A DNA stretch of 64,000 nucleotides from Paenibacillus sp. PAMC 26794. Lineage in GTDB: Bacteria > Bacillota > Bacilli > Paenibacillales > Paenibacillaceae. The stretch covers positions 106,588 to 170,587 of the forward strand of contig NZ_ANHX01000003.1 of assembly GCF_000316035.1 (NCBI RefSeq), read 5' to 3'. The stretch's first letter is position 1. Each line of letters begins with the position of its first letter. A model generated the notes under the pieces. It worked only from the letters and a program-made list of their open reading frames with translations. It searched no databases and was not told the DNA's origin. Shown piece after piece: positions 34,688 through 44,675 of this stretch. The translations under genes and the position numbers were made by a program.

Positions 34688-37339
34688 TTACGCCGCAGTA
34701 ACTTGTTTGCCGCGATTGCGAATCCACTTGATGACATCCATCAGAATGACGGCGACAAGAGCAAGTCCGCCTGCAATCAGGAACTCATTCCAGCCGAATG
34801 TATCCGGGATGGCGAAGACGCCGCGAACACCTGGAATCAGTGTGATTGCATAGAGACAGAGACACACGAGGATGGAGCCAAGCACGAATTTATTGGTCAT
34901 AAAGCCCACCTGGAAGATGGTCTGTGTGTTGGAACGTGCTGCAAAAGTTTGCAGACTGCGTGCCAGAATCAGGGTTGTGAAGGCCATAGCCACACTGATT
35001 TCCTCCGAGATGCCAAGTCCGATATATTGGGACACGATAACAGCCGCACCAATCAGGACACCACGCGTAATTACAGCTTGCAGGGTTCCACCTGCGAAGA
35101 TACCTTCGTTAATATCGCGCGGTTTGCGTCGCATGACATCCGGCTCGGGTTTCTCTGTACCCAAAGCAATGGCAGGCAGGGAGTCGTTTACCAGATTGAT
35201 GAACAGCAGCTGAAGGGCCGTAAATGGATTAACCCAGCCGACGATCAGGGCAAACAAAATGGCGATAATGGCGCCGAGGTTACCGGCGAACAGGTATGCG
35301 ATGGCTTTTTTGATGTTATCAAATACCATCCGTCCAACACTGACCGCATTCACGATGGAGACAAAGTTATCATCCGTCAGAATCATGGCAGCCGCATCCT
35401 TGGCGACATCGGTTCCGCTACCCATCGCTACACCGATGTCGGCTTGTTTCAGCGCAGGTGCGTCATTAACTCCATCTCCGGTCATGGCTGCCACTTTGCC
35501 TTTACGCTGCCATGCACGCACAATCCGGATTTTGTTCTCAGGTGATACTCTGGCGTATACCGAGATGTGTTCGAGTTGTTGATCCAGCTCTTCATCAGAC
35601 ATTTTGTCCAGTTCAGCACCGGTAATGGCGAGATCATCCGGTTCGGCAAGGCCGATATCCACACCGATCGCCTGAGCCGTCGTTTTGTGATCTCCGGTGA
35701 TCATGATGGTGCGAATGCCCGCTTTTTTGGACTCTTCAATAGAACCGTATACCGCTTCACGCGGTGGGTCAATCATCGCTGTCAGACCAACAAGTGTCAG
35801 ATCATGCTCGTCATCAATGGTGACCTGGTTTTTATCATCGAATTTTTTGTACGCATAGGCCAGCACACGGAAGGCACGTTTCGAGAAGGCCTCATTTTTC
35901 TCTTCAAACTGTGTGCGAATCTCGGGTGTGAGGGGCTGAACTTCACCGTTGATAAACACATGACTACAGCGGCTGAACAGCACATCCGGTCCACCTTTGG
36001 TCAGCAAAGCCGTCTGTCCCTCAAACGTATGCACCGTACTCATGAGCTTTCGATCCGAGTCAAAAGGAAGCTCGGCTTCACGCGGGAACTGGTCACGGAT
36101 TTCATTGTAATCCTTGTTCACCCGGTTGCTGAAGGCAATGAGGGCCACTTCGGTGGGATCACCCAGTTCCTTGCCTTCCTGGTTGATATTCGAATCATTG
36201 CAGAGCACTGCAATATGTAACAGACGTCGTTCCTCTTCCGACCACTGATCGGGATCATCGGGGAATTCGTCCTTGGTGCCATGGGGAATGTAATAATCAA
36301 CGACAGTCATCTTGTTCTGAGTTAGTGTTCCTGTTTTATCGGTACAGATGATGCTTGCAGAACCGAGTGCTTCTACGGCAGGTAGTCTGCGAATGATCGC
36401 ATGTTGTTTGGCCATCTTATTTGTTCCGAGTGACAATACGATAGTCACAATGGAGGATAGCGCCTCAGGAATGGCAGCAACCGCAACAGCTACAGCAAAC
36501 ATCAGTGCATTTACGATGGACGGCCCGATATTCTCCGTACCTTCGGTCAACCATACACGACCGGCTTCAATGCCAAAGATGAGAATCGACAAGCCAAGGA
36601 TGAAAAAGCCCAGTTTTTTGCTGAATGATTCCAACTTGCGCTGTAATGGCGTGTTTTTGGCTTCGGCATTTTCAATCAGTTCAGCAATTTTGCCGATTTC
36701 GGTTTTGAGAGCCGTACCTGTAATGACAAGCATGCCCCGTCCATATACGACCAGTGAGCCACTGAAGGCCATATTGCGACGATCTCCGATTGGAGCTTCA
36801 TCCGGGATGGTATCGGCGTGTTTCTCCGCTGCTTCCGATTCTCCGGTCAGCATGCCTTCGTTGATTTTCAGACTGCTTGATTCCAGAATACGCCCGTCTG
36901 CCGGGACATAATCACCTGCATCCAGCATAACAATATCACCGGGAACGAGTTCCCTCGCTGGAATGGTCTGTTTCTGGCCGTCACGAATGACCTTGGCTTC
37001 GGGTGCAGACATTTGTTTCAACGCGTCGAGCGAGCTCTCGGCTTTTTTGGTCTGCACAACACTAATCACCGCATTGAGCAGAATAACCAGGAATATGATC
37101 AACGATTCAATCAGATGTCCAAGTACAACCTGTACAGCGGCTGCAATCAGCAGCACGATGACCATCGGATCTTTGAAATTTTCGAGGAACAGTTTCCAGA
37201 CGGGTGTTGCATCTTTACCTTTTAACTCGTTATATCCTTCCGTTTCAATTCTCTTGGCAGCTTCGGAGGTCGTGAGTCCCTTGGAGGAACTCTGTACATC
37301 CTGAAGGGTTTCCTCCGCACTGTGTCTGTAATGTTGCAA
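34688..37339 (-). CDS. P-type Ca2+-transporting ATPase
   Basis: 883 aa, P2-type cation pump that exports Ca2+ using ATP. Actuator TGES (GMLTGESEAAE), ion motif in helix 4 IPEALSSIV, phosphorylated Asp334 in ICTDKTGTLTQ, nucleotide domain KGGPDVLF, hinge MTGDGVNDAPALK. Ten membrane helices. The PEAL form instead of PEGL is known in PMCA-like pumps of Firmicutes. TTG start with AAGGAG upstream. Single gene, divergent from hcp; the 309-base gap holds both promoters. Confidence 0.93.
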   Translation of the reverse strand: MQHYRHSAEETLQDVQSSSKGLTTSEAAKRIETEGYNELKGKDATPVWKLFLENFKDPMVIVLLIAAAVQVVLGHLIESLIIFLVILLNAVISVVQTKKAESSLDALKQMSAPEAKVIRDGQKQTIPARELVPGDIVMLDAGDYVPADGRILESSSLKINEGMLTGESEAAEKHADTIPDEAPIGDRRNMAFSGSLVVYGRGMLVITGTALKTEIGKIAELIENAEAKNTPLQRKLESFSKKLGFFILGLSILIFGIEAGRVWLTEGTENIGPSIVNALMFAVAVAVAAIPEALSSIVTIVLSLGTNKMAKQHAIIRRLPAVEALGSASIICTDKTGTLTQNKMTVVDYYIPHGTKDEFPDDPDQWSEEERRLLHIAVLCNDSNINQEGKELGDPTEVALIAFSNRVNKDYNEIRDQFPREAELPFDSDRKLMSTVHTFEGQTALLTKGGPDVLFSRCSHVFINGEVQPLTPEIRTQFEEKNEAFSKRAFRVLAYAYKKFDDKNQVTIDDEHDLTLVGLTAMIDPPREAVYGSIEESKKAGIRTIMITGDHKTTAQAIGVDIGLAEPDDLAITGAELDKMSDEELDQQLEHISVYARVSPENKIRIVRAWQRKGKVAAMTGDGVNDAPALKQADIGVAMGSGTDVAKDAAAMILTDDNFVSIVNAVSVGRMVFDNIKKAIAYLFAGNLGAIIAILFALIVGWVNPFTALQLLFINLVNDSLPAIALGTEKPEPDVMRRKPRDINEGIFAGGTLQAVITRGVLIGAAVIVSQYIGLGISEEISVAMAFTTLILARSLQTFAARSNTQTIFQVGFMTNKFVLGSILVCLCLYAITLIPGVRGVFAIPDTFGWNEFLIAGGLALVAVILMDVIKWIRNRGKQVTAA

Positions 37340-37559
37340 TTGACCAGCTCCTTGAATATTAGATTTCTCTGTGTATTACCCTTACGAGCAAAATCTAGAA
37401 TCGTTTCATTTTCGTATTTTTTTAAGATTATGGATTTATACGTTTTTAGCTGTACACAGTATTTTTCATAATGATCCGAGATATGCCTTTTTTTGAATGT
37501 TATTATTTCCAGTTTGGATGAAAGTCTGGAGAAAAATATATAGATGTTGGATCAGAAAC

Positions 37560-37575
37560 TGTGTGCACCATCACA
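37560..37575 (+). promoter_or_regulatory. FNR/CRP-family operator before hcp
   Basis: TGTGTGCACCATCACA fits TGTGA-N6-TCACA with one mismatch. Its centre lies 81 bases before the hcp start codon, so it is well placed for an Fnr-activated promoter. The exact -10 is unclear. Confidence 0.65.
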
Positions 37576-37648
37576 CTAGCTCATATCAGGGTCTGTTACG
37601 CTATTACATAACGAACCGCGTTTAATCTAAGTTTGGAGGGGAAAGCAT

Positions 37649-38941
37649 ATGTTTTGTTATCAGTGCGAACAGACGCCGAGTGGCGGGTGCACCGTGGTAG
37701 GGGTATGTGGTAAAAACGAAACAATCGCAAGTTTGCAGGATACGATGATTTTTGCGTTAAAAGGAATCGCTGCTTATGCGACACATGCACGCCAGTTGGG
37801 ATATCATGATCCTGAGGTGGATCGGATTACACATGAGGCATTATATATGACATTAACGAACTCGAATTTTAATGTACAGGAACACCTGGAGATGGCGATG
37901 AAAGTCGGCAATGCAGCAATCCGCATTATGGACGTGCTGGATCGTGCGCACACGGACCGCTTTGGTATACCTCAACCGATTACGGTTAGCCAGAACCAGA
38001 TTGAAGGACAGTGCATCGTGGTGACGGGACATAATCTGTATGCATTGGAGGAGCTGCTTCGTCAAACTGAAGGTAAAGGAATCAACATCTATACCCACTC
38101 GGAAATGTTGCCTGCGCATGGTTATCCGGCGTTGAAGAAATACGCCCATCTCAAGGGTAATATCGGCAAAGCATGGTACGATCAGCGCAGACTGTTCGAA
38201 CAATTCCCGGGTGCTATTCTTGCAACAACCAACTGTGTCATGCCGATCAAAGGCACATATGCAGACCGCTTTTTCTCCTACGAAGTGGCGGGGCTGGAGG
38301 GTGTGGCCAAGATTATGGATGATGACTTCTCACCGCTGATTGAACGTGCATTGTCTCTGCCTGCGGCTAATGTACAGTCGGAGCAAGTCTTAACGACAGG
38401 ATATCATCATGAGACCGTGATTGGGCTTGCGCCCGAGATTATTCAAGCGGTGAAAGACGGTCATATCCGTCGATTCTTCGTTATTGCAGGTTGTGATGCG
38501 CCAGGCAAAGGTGGCAACTACTATCGTGAACTCGCGACCTCCTTACCGAATGATACCGTAATTCTGACGACATCCTGTGGTAAGTTCCGCTTCAATGATG
38601 TGGAATATGGTACGGTAGGAGACACGGGTATACCGCGTTATATCGATCTGGGTCAATGCAACAATTCCGGTTCTACGGTGAAAATTGCAATGGCTTTGGC
38701 GGATGCTTTTGGCTGTACCGTGAACGAGTTACCTGTCAGCATTGTGCTGTCCTGGTTTGAGCAAAAAGCAGTTGCGATCCTGCTTGGCCTGTTCAGCCTC
38801 GGCATTCAGGACATTCGTATTGGACCAAAACCGCCTAAGTTTATATCGGAAGGTGTCTTGGATGTACTCGTAGATATGTTTGGTCTAAAGTTAATTACAA
38901 CGGCAGAAGAAGATATGAACGCGATGTTGGCACTGTCATAG
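37649..38941 (+). CDS. hcp: Hybrid cluster protein (hydroxylamine / NO-detoxifying reductase)
   Basis: 430 aa cytoplasmic iron-sulfur-oxo protein that reduces nitric oxide or hydroxylamine under low oxygen. The N-terminal cluster motif is Cys3-x2-Cys6-x7-Cys14-x5-Cys20. Hybrid-cluster ligands lie in the C-terminal part (VIAGCDAPGKGG, TTSCGKFRFND, LGQCNNSG). 430 aa is the shorter form lacking part of the helical domain of the 550-aa enterobacterial Hcp. ATG after TTGGAGGGG. The FNR-like site upstream fits anaerobic or nitrosative control. No hcr reductase gene follows. Confidence 0.93.
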   Translation: MFCYQCEQTPSGGCTVVGVCGKNETIASLQDTMIFALKGIAAYATHARQLGYHDPEVDRITHEALYMTLTNSNFNVQEHLEMAMKVGNAAIRIMDVLDRAHTDRFGIPQPITVSQNQIEGQCIVVTGHNLYALEELLRQTEGKGINIYTHSEMLPAHGYPALKKYAHLKGNIGKAWYDQRRLFEQFPGAILATTNCVMPIKGTYADRFFSYEVAGLEGVAKIMDDDFSPLIERALSLPAANVQSEQVLTTGYHHETVIGLAPEIIQAVKDGHIRRFFVIAGCDAPGKGGNYYRELATSLPNDTVILTTSCGKFRFNDVEYGTVGDTGIPRYIDLGQCNNSGSTVKIAMALADAFGCTVNELPVSIVLSWFEQKAVAILLGLFSLGIQDIRIGPKPPKFISEGVLDVLVDMFGLKLITTAEEDMNAMLALS

Positions 38942-39032
38942 GATGAGGATGTATATTTACGTGCAACATCATCTGATGACTGCGAATGTCGGTTGTGAGT
39001 ATGAAGAGTATGACTCATAAGTACAGATGGAT

Positions 39033-39059
39033 AAGAGCCTACATAAAAGTAGGCCTTTT
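39033..39059 (+). terminator. Terminator after hcp
   Basis: AAGAGCCTAC/GTAGGCCTTTT hairpin with a six-base loop. Confidence 0.75.
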
Positions 39060-39229
39060 CGACTTTCATAGGTCCATATACCTTGTATAAATGAACATGA
39101 AATGTCAGGGAAATTAGTTTTTTTATCCTATTGAAGTTTTTTCGTGGAAATGTGTATATAGATAGAGCAGATTAGAACTTAGCACATCACAAAACACGGG
39201 TTTACCGTAATATGAGGAGATCGTACATA

Positions 39230-40639
39230 ATGCATGACACACAGATTGAAGATTGGTTGAAACTCGCAGGTGGCAAGGAGAACATCAAGCTCGTAGAACA
39301 CGATAAGGGCACAACAACGCTGGTACTGAAGGAAAGTACACAATTGAACATGTCGGCTCTTACCTCCGCAGATGTTGTAGCAAATATTCGGGTAACAGGT
39401 GAGCAGTGTCATCTGGTAATAAGAGATGAATCTTTACTTATCTACAATATGTTACTGGGTATGGACGCTTGGGATTCGACAGGGACAGCGTTGCAGGAAG
39501 CGGGACACGCGAAGAAAAACGGATTCTCGATCTTACATTTTGTATCCGATGTATTCAGGCCCTTGATGCCTGCAATTCTCGGAGCCGCTGTTATTAAAAT
39601 TATAGTCGCCATTATTGCGTTAATGGATACGTACAGTTCTGCGGACTCTTCAGCATTGATGGACAGCCAGACCTTTACGATCTTCAGGATCATTGAAGAC
39701 AGTGTATTTTATGTACTGCCTATATTGGTAGCAATCAGCACAGCGTATCGGTTGAAGAGTAATATCTATGTTGCAGCATCTATTGGCGGACTCATGTTTT
39801 ATCCGGAGATGACCATGCTGATGTCAGGGGAAAAAGAGGTGCATTTCCTGGGTTTGCCACTTGTGTCTCAGCCTGCTTTTTACTCTACGCCCATCTGGGT
39901 CATTCTCACGATCTGTGCAGCGGCCTACCTGGAAAGAGTCATTGAACGATGGAGTCCAAAATTCTCCAAAGGGATGGGTGCTCCATTCCTGACGTTACTG
40001 ATTCTTGTTCCACTAGTATTGATGATACTTGGTCCAGTCGGCACCTGGATTGATGAATATCTGCCGGAGGCATTGAATTCACTAGTAGCTAATGCTCCAG
40101 TGTTGTCGGTGATGTTACTGGGAGCTGTCTTCTCACTGATGTTAATTATAGGATTACACTACTGGCTGATTGCCATCATCATTAATGAAATGGTTATGAA
40201 TGGTGGTTCTATGGTGATTGCTGCCATGTTAGTGGCGATTGTTGGACAAGCGGGGGCCGCGCTTGCAAACGGAATCCGCTCGAAAGAGCCAACATCCAGA
40301 AGACTGGCTTTCTGGGCTACTGGAACAGCCTTCCTTGGAGTGGTAGAGCCTGCATTGTATGCGGTCAACATGAGAAAAAGATCCTCTTTCTATGCGGCAT
40401 TGCTGGGTGGAGCAGCGGGTGGACTGTATTTTGGATTGTTATCTGTCAAGGCATTTGCTATGGTGGGGAATCCGAGCTTGGTCAGTCTCCCGCTCTTCAT
40501 CGAAGAGGGTGGCCTGAATCTGTTACACACATGCATTGGTGTGGTTATTGCTTTCGGTGTCTCAGGTGGACTAACGTATTGGATGGCAGGAAAAGGACAG
40601 AAACGGGGACAGGGGTCACCGAAACTCAGCATTGAGTAA
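39230..40639 (+). CDS. PTS EIIBC-like protein lacking the EIIB cysteine
   Basis: 469 aa. The N-terminal EIIB-like domain (1-80) aligns with the bglP product of this window: GGKENIKLVEHDKGTTTLVL against GGEENIDQVTHCMTRLRF. The catalytic Cys is Asp25 and the TRLRF motif is lost. The EIIC part (about 95-455) keeps the multi-helix core, GLHYWLI and the VVEPALYAVNM motif. No EIIA domain is attached. So it can hardly phosphorylate sugar by the usual route. Possibilities are an uncoupled facilitator, a sensor or a partner for another EIIB. ATG 39230 after AGGAGA; an in-frame ATG six codons earlier overlaps that site. Monocistronic, with no RAT leader. Confidence 0.8.
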   Translation: MHDTQIEDWLKLAGGKENIKLVEHDKGTTTLVLKESTQLNMSALTSADVVANIRVTGEQCHLVIRDESLLIYNMLLGMDAWDSTGTALQEAGHAKKNGFSILHFVSDVFRPLMPAILGAAVIKIIVAIIALMDTYSSADSSALMDSQTFTIFRIIEDSVFYVLPILVAISTAYRLKSNIYVAASIGGLMFYPEMTMLMSGEKEVHFLGLPLVSQPAFYSTPIWVILTICAAAYLERVIERWSPKFSKGMGAPFLTLLILVPLVLMILGPVGTWIDEYLPEALNSLVANAPVLSVMLLGAVFSLMLIIGLHYWLIAIIINEMVMNGGSMVIAAMLVAIVGQAGAALANGIRSKEPTSRRLAFWATGTAFLGVVEPALYAVNMRKRSSFYAALLGGAAGGLYFGLLSVKAFAMVGNPSLVSLPLFIEEGGLNLLHTCIGVVIAFGVSGGLTYWMAGKGQKRGQGSPKLSIE

Positions 40640-40689
40640 AACGTAAATCGTAAAACGTACTAATTGAGAAGTAGTATTAAAGTTGTAAG

Positions 40690-40730
40690 AAAGAGCCTGT
40701 ACCTGATGGTACGGGCCTTTTGTTGTTTTT
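40690..40730 (+). terminator. Terminator after the EIIBC-like gene
   Basis: AGAGCCTGTACC/GGTACGGGCC hairpin followed by TTTTGTTGTTTTT. Confidence 0.85.
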
Positions 40731-40875
40731 GTATCTGAAAAATACAAGTATGAAATGCTCAGTAGTTGTCCACCATTTTATTCAAACCATAGCTTGTTGG
40801 TTATGGAGTTGTCATGTATTTTGATATAGTGAAACCTATAAATCTGGATTATTAATCCCTTTGAAAGGATAACCT

Positions 40876-42501
40876 ATGTCTGACAACATGGAATGGATTG
40901 CTCAATGGAAGTCAACGAATGCACTAAGCAACGCATGGATAACGAAAGGCGAGCTGCATCACTTTCCCAGTCACACCTTGATATTTATCATTGATGGAAA
41001 AGCGATCTGGAATATAAATGGACATCGAGTTCACGTCTCCTATGGAGAATTAATTGCGCTTGAAGAGAACTCCGTAATGGAGGTCATTGAAGGTGGCAAC
41101 CTGGATCTGGCAGGCTGTCATGTTCAGTTCGATACATATTCGGTGCTGCATGATAGACGGGAAGCTGAGAAGTTCGAATGGCGGTTACCGTCCGGAGAGG
41201 CTTATCAGAAAGTGCAACTGTCCGGTGGAAGTCTGGCAAGTATCATTCAGCATTGGAGTGAAGTGCATACACCGGATCAGAGTGCAGAAAGGGTTGGCAA
41301 TCAGCATTTGTTATATGAGTTGTTAAGTAATCTATATCGGAAACAGCCGGATAACGAGTTGAAGCCAGAACACGGTATACTTCGCTCCATTGACTACATG
41401 CAGCAGCATTATGATCAGGTCATTACACGTACACAGTTAGCTCAGATTGCCGGTATTAGTCCATGGCATTACTCCCGCAAATTTAGCGAGCGATATGGTA
41501 AGCCACCTCTGGATTATCTGGCCCACTACCGGATCTATCGCGCGCAGGAAGAACTGATATTAACCGCTGCAACCTCACAGGATATTGCCAAAAAGACTGG
41601 ATTTGAAGATGCTCATTATTTTAGCCGACGATTCAAACAGTTGACTGGCGTATCACCTAAGATATATAGGCAGACGATGACGCAGCGCAAGATGGTGTCA
41701 CTTTCTCCAATCTGTGCAGAAATTATGATTCATCTGGGTGTCATCCCCCATGCCGTAGTGGTCACCCCAATCCTGCTGTCCCCACATCACCATGAACAAT
41801 TTATAGCGCATGGAGTGCAGATGCTGGAGGTAACACAGTATGAGGTGGAGATAGAACTTGTTCGACAAGTTCAACCGGAGATGTTGATTGGAAACGTATT
41901 AACGGAAGAGCTCAAAAGGGAGCTGCGCACAATCGCACCGATTCTGACTGGACTTCATCAAGATGTAGAACCAATGCTCGATCAATTGGCAGCCTGGTTT
42001 CTTAAAGAAGATGAGGCTTATAGACTGCATCAGCAGATGAAACACGAAGTCAGTTTAGCTAAGCGACAGTTGCAACCCATCATCCAATCCGAGGCCACAG
42101 TCATGTTGCTAAGGGTAGAAGCGTTTGGTTATCGATATCTGGGTGGGCATTCACACGGGGTATCACACTTGTTATATGAACAGCTTGGATTAACACTGCC
42201 GCAAGCACTGAATTCAGGTACAGCATGGTTTAACCCTTGTTCGCTTGAACTACTCACACAAGCCAATCCCGATTATCTGTTTGTGGAGAAGCGGATCATG
42301 CAGCACTTCAGTGCTGAAGAGAATATGAGGAAACTATGGGAGAGTCCGCAATGGAACGAGCTGAAGGCTGTGAAAAATAATCGGGTATTTTACGTAGATA
42401 CTCACCTGTGGGTAGACGGTCACGGAATAACGGGACACACTCTGATTCTTAATCAGATCATTCGCCATTTTACGGAACCTCTTCATGAAAGAGCACAATA
42501 A
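40876..42501 (+). CDS. Btr-like AraC regulator with cytoplasmic siderophore-binding domain
   Basis: 541 aa, no signal peptide. Cupin-like N-domain (1-120), AraC double helix-turn-helix (about 165-272: VITRTQLAQIAGISPWHYSR; SQDIAKKTGFEDAHYFSRRF), then a FepB/FhuD-like binding domain (about 275-535). This is the layout of Bacillus subtilis Btr, which activates siderophore uptake when the loaded siderophore enters the cell. Its sensor half closely resembles the lipoprotein encoded next at 42609 (shared HGVQxxEVxQY, LRVExxxYRxxG and NPDYxFxE stretches). ATG after AAAGGA. It is the likely activator of 42609-44657. Confidence 0.9.
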   Translation: MSDNMEWIAQWKSTNALSNAWITKGELHHFPSHTLIFIIDGKAIWNINGHRVHVSYGELIALEENSVMEVIEGGNLDLAGCHVQFDTYSVLHDRREAEKFEWRLPSGEAYQKVQLSGGSLASIIQHWSEVHTPDQSAERVGNQHLLYELLSNLYRKQPDNELKPEHGILRSIDYMQQHYDQVITRTQLAQIAGISPWHYSRKFSERYGKPPLDYLAHYRIYRAQEELILTAATSQDIAKKTGFEDAHYFSRRFKQLTGVSPKIYRQTMTQRKMVSLSPICAEIMIHLGVIPHAVVVTPILLSPHHHEQFIAHGVQMLEVTQYEVEIELVRQVQPEMLIGNVLTEELKRELRTIAPILTGLHQDVEPMLDQLAAWFLKEDEAYRLHQQMKHEVSLAKRQLQPIIQSEATVMLLRVEAFGYRYLGGHSHGVSHLLYEQLGLTLPQALNSGTAWFNPCSLELLTQANPDYLFVEKRIMQHFSAEENMRKLWESPQWNELKAVKNNRVFYVDTHLWVDGHGITGHTLILNQIIRHFTEPLHERAQ

Positions 42502-42556
42502 TCCAACTGAATACGCACGATATGCTATGGAAGCAACACTTCTTATTTGATACTAT

Positions 42557-42580
42557 TTGATAATAATTATCATTATCAAT
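42557..42580 (+). promoter_or_regulatory. Fur box before the 42609 lipoprotein gene
   Basis: TTGATAATAATTATC joined to CATTATCAAT: overlapping 7-1-7 palindromes 29 bases before the start codon. Confidence 0.92.
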
Positions 42581-42608
42581 ATAATATACATAAGGGGCGA
42601 AGTATATC

Positions 42609-43625
42609 ATGTCACGAAGATTTAAAGGGTTGGGCATCATGCTGTTGGTGATCAGTATGATGTTGGCGGCATGTTCCGGTGGAACCAAGGAAGAGAATGC
42701 TACAGCTGGAACAGCAGGGGCTTCAACTGAAGGAGCAGCGAGTACTGCAGAAGAAACAGCGACTGAAAGTGGGACTAAGGTGGTGAAGGATCAGTTTGGA
42801 GAAGTAACGATTCCAACTCATCCTCAAAATCTGGTTGTGTTTGATTCGATCTATGCCGAGTACCTGATTGAGATGGGTGTTACACCCCAAATCGTTTTGT
42901 TAACTCCAGAAGTTGAAGCGGAATACCGTCCTGATTATTTGAAAGAACACGGGGTCCAGATCATTGAAGTCGAGCAATATCAATATAATTATGAGCAGTT
43001 GCTTGCGTTGTCACCGGATATGATTCTTACCGCTGGCGAAGGTATGGAACAGGGCGTATATGATGAATTGTCCAAAATCGCTCCTACGGTGGCACTGGAT
43101 GCCAACAGTGAAATGAAGCGTGCTATGCCAAAGCTGGCTGCCATATTCGATAAGACCGAAGAATCTGCCAAAGTACTGGCTGAATTCGATGAGAAAGCCT
43201 CACAAGCGAAAGAGAAAATCGCGGCAGCCTTGGGAGAAAAGACCGTATTGGTTCTCCGGGTTGAGCACAATCGTTACCGTTTCATGGGTCCCAAAGGAGG
43301 AAGCAGCAGTGTTTTCTTCTATGATATCCTGGGCCTGAATAGTCCTGAAGCTATTAAAGACTCTACAGATTGGTTTAGCCAGTTCTCCCTGGAATTCTTG
43401 CCTGAGATGAATCCGGATTATATTTTCCTGGAAGACAGAACCCTCGTAGGTTATGACACGAAGAAATCTATGGAAGATCTAAAAGCAAGCCAAGTGTGGT
43501 CGAATCTGGAGGCTGTGAAGAATGATCATGTCTTCCCGTTGAAGACAAGCCAATTCGTATCGGGTGTGGGTCCGATTGGATCTGTAAAATTGATGGACTA
43601 TGTTGTTGAAAAGTTGGTGCCTTAA
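42609..43625 (+). CDS. Ferric-siderophore-binding lipoprotein
   Basis: 338 aa. Lipobox LAAC (lipid Cys22) after a basic N-terminus, a Thr/Ala/Glu-rich tether, then a two-lobed class III binding protein: GEVTIPTHPQNLVVFDSIYA, LSPDMILTAGEG, KIAPTVALD, NPDYIFLEDR. It captures a ferric siderophore at the cell surface for ABC import. ATG after AAGGGG. A Fur box precedes it and the reductase gene follows immediately, so both form one iron-repressed operon, with the Btr-like gene upstream as probable activator. Confidence 0.92.
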   Translation: MSRRFKGLGIMLLVISMMLAACSGGTKEENATAGTAGASTEGAASTAEETATESGTKVVKDQFGEVTIPTHPQNLVVFDSIYAEYLIEMGVTPQIVLLTPEVEAEYRPDYLKEHGVQIIEVEQYQYNYEQLLALSPDMILTAGEGMEQGVYDELSKIAPTVALDANSEMKRAMPKLAAIFDKTEESAKVLAEFDEKASQAKEKIAAALGEKTVLVLRVEHNRYRFMGPKGGSSSVFFYDILGLNSPEAIKDSTDWFSQFSLEFLPEMNPDYIFLEDRTLVGYDTKKSMEDLKASQVWSNLEAVKNDHVFPLKTSQFVSGVGPIGSVKLMDYVVEKLVP

Positions 43626-44657
43626 ATGACAACGGAGACACAATTGGATATCTACGATATTTCGATTATTGGTGGTGGGCCTGCTGGCATGTATGCTTCA
43701 TTTTATAGTGGTATGAGAGCCATGCGTACCAAGATCATCGAAGCCAAGCAGGAACTGGGTGGATTCATGCGTACGTACCCGGAGAAGTTGATCTGGGATG
43801 TGGGCGGGATTGATCCAATTCGCTGTGAGAAGCTGATTGAATCGCTGGAGAGACAAGCGAGAACGTTCGATCCAACGATTGTGTTTGGGCAGGAAATAGC
43901 CGAGCTTGAACGACGTGAGGATGGTGTATTTGTACTCATTTCCAAAACAGGCGAGCGTCATTACACACGTACTATTCTGTTATGTGCGGGTAGAGGCATG
44001 ACTCAGGTGCAAAAGCTGGATGTCGAGGGTGCCAATCGGTATGAGCTGACAAATCTGCACTATACGATAACCGACCTGTCCCGATTTGCCGGGAAGCGTG
44101 TTCTGATCTCGGGTGGCGGCGATTCCGCAGTCGACTGGGCGAATGAAATGGGCAAGATCGCAAGTGAAGTTACGGTGGCACACAGACGTCATGAATTTAC
44201 CGGACACGAGTCGCCAGTTGCTCAGATGAAAGCTCAAGCCAACGTCATGACGCCATTTAGCATCTCACGCTTATACGGTACAGGAGACAAAATCGATCGT
44301 GTCGAGCTAGCCCATGTAGAAACTGGTGAGATCACACATGTTGAAGTGGATGAAGTTGTCGTAAGCCATGGGTATGATCGTGATTTCGGTAACCTTGTGC
44401 AATGGGGACTAGAGAAGGAAGATTACGGCGTGTCCGTTGATCAGCGCATGCGTACCAACATTCCAGGCATATTCGGAGCAGGTGATTTCATCACTTATGG
44501 AAGCAAAGTCAGGCTGATCGCAGGTGCTTTTAACGATGCGGTGCTCGCAGTCAACAGTGCCAAGACGTATCTGGAACCTGCTGCTTCCGATATGGCGGGT
44601 GTATCCTCTCACAATGCCCGTTTTTTTGAGAAAAACAAGGCCATTTCCAACACGTAG
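43626..44657 (+). CDS. Ferredoxin/flavodoxin-NADP+ reductase (YumC/YcgT type)
   Basis: 343 aa flavoprotein of the thioredoxin-reductase-like FNR group. FAD motif IIGGGPAGMYASFYSG (residue 14 on), NADP motif LISGGGDSAVDWAN, C-terminal FAD motif IPGIFGAGDFITYGSK. No CxxC, so it is not a thioredoxin reductase. It likely feeds electrons to release iron from imported ferric siderophore. ATG directly abuts the lipoprotein stop, with no gap. YcgT of B. subtilis is also Fur-controlled, which fits. Ends at a strong terminator. Confidence 0.9.
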   Translation: MTTETQLDIYDISIIGGGPAGMYASFYSGMRAMRTKIIEAKQELGGFMRTYPEKLIWDVGGIDPIRCEKLIESLERQARTFDPTIVFGQEIAELERREDGVFVLISKTGERHYTRTILLCAGRGMTQVQKLDVEGANRYELTNLHYTITDLSRFAGKRVLISGGGDSAVDWANEMGKIASEVTVAHRRHEFTGHESPVAQMKAQANVMTPFSISRLYGTGDKIDRVELAHVETGEITHVEVDEVVVSHGYDRDFGNLVQWGLEKEDYGVSVDQRMRTNIPGIFGAGDFITYGSKVRLIAGAFNDAVLAVNSAKTYLEPAASDMAGVSSHNARFFEKNKAISNT

Positions 44658-44675
44658 CAGGTTAGCATGGTGAAG

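Noticed and set aside
34703..35545. Plus-strand frames inside the Ca2+-ATPase gene (also 35567-36220)
   Set aside because: Antisense shadows of a highly conserved P-type ATPase; no start signals.
37340..37648. Possible metal riboswitch before the Ca2+-ATPase
   Set aside because: No yybP-ykoY or M-box core seen; only AT-rich promoter sequence and the FNR-like site for hcp.
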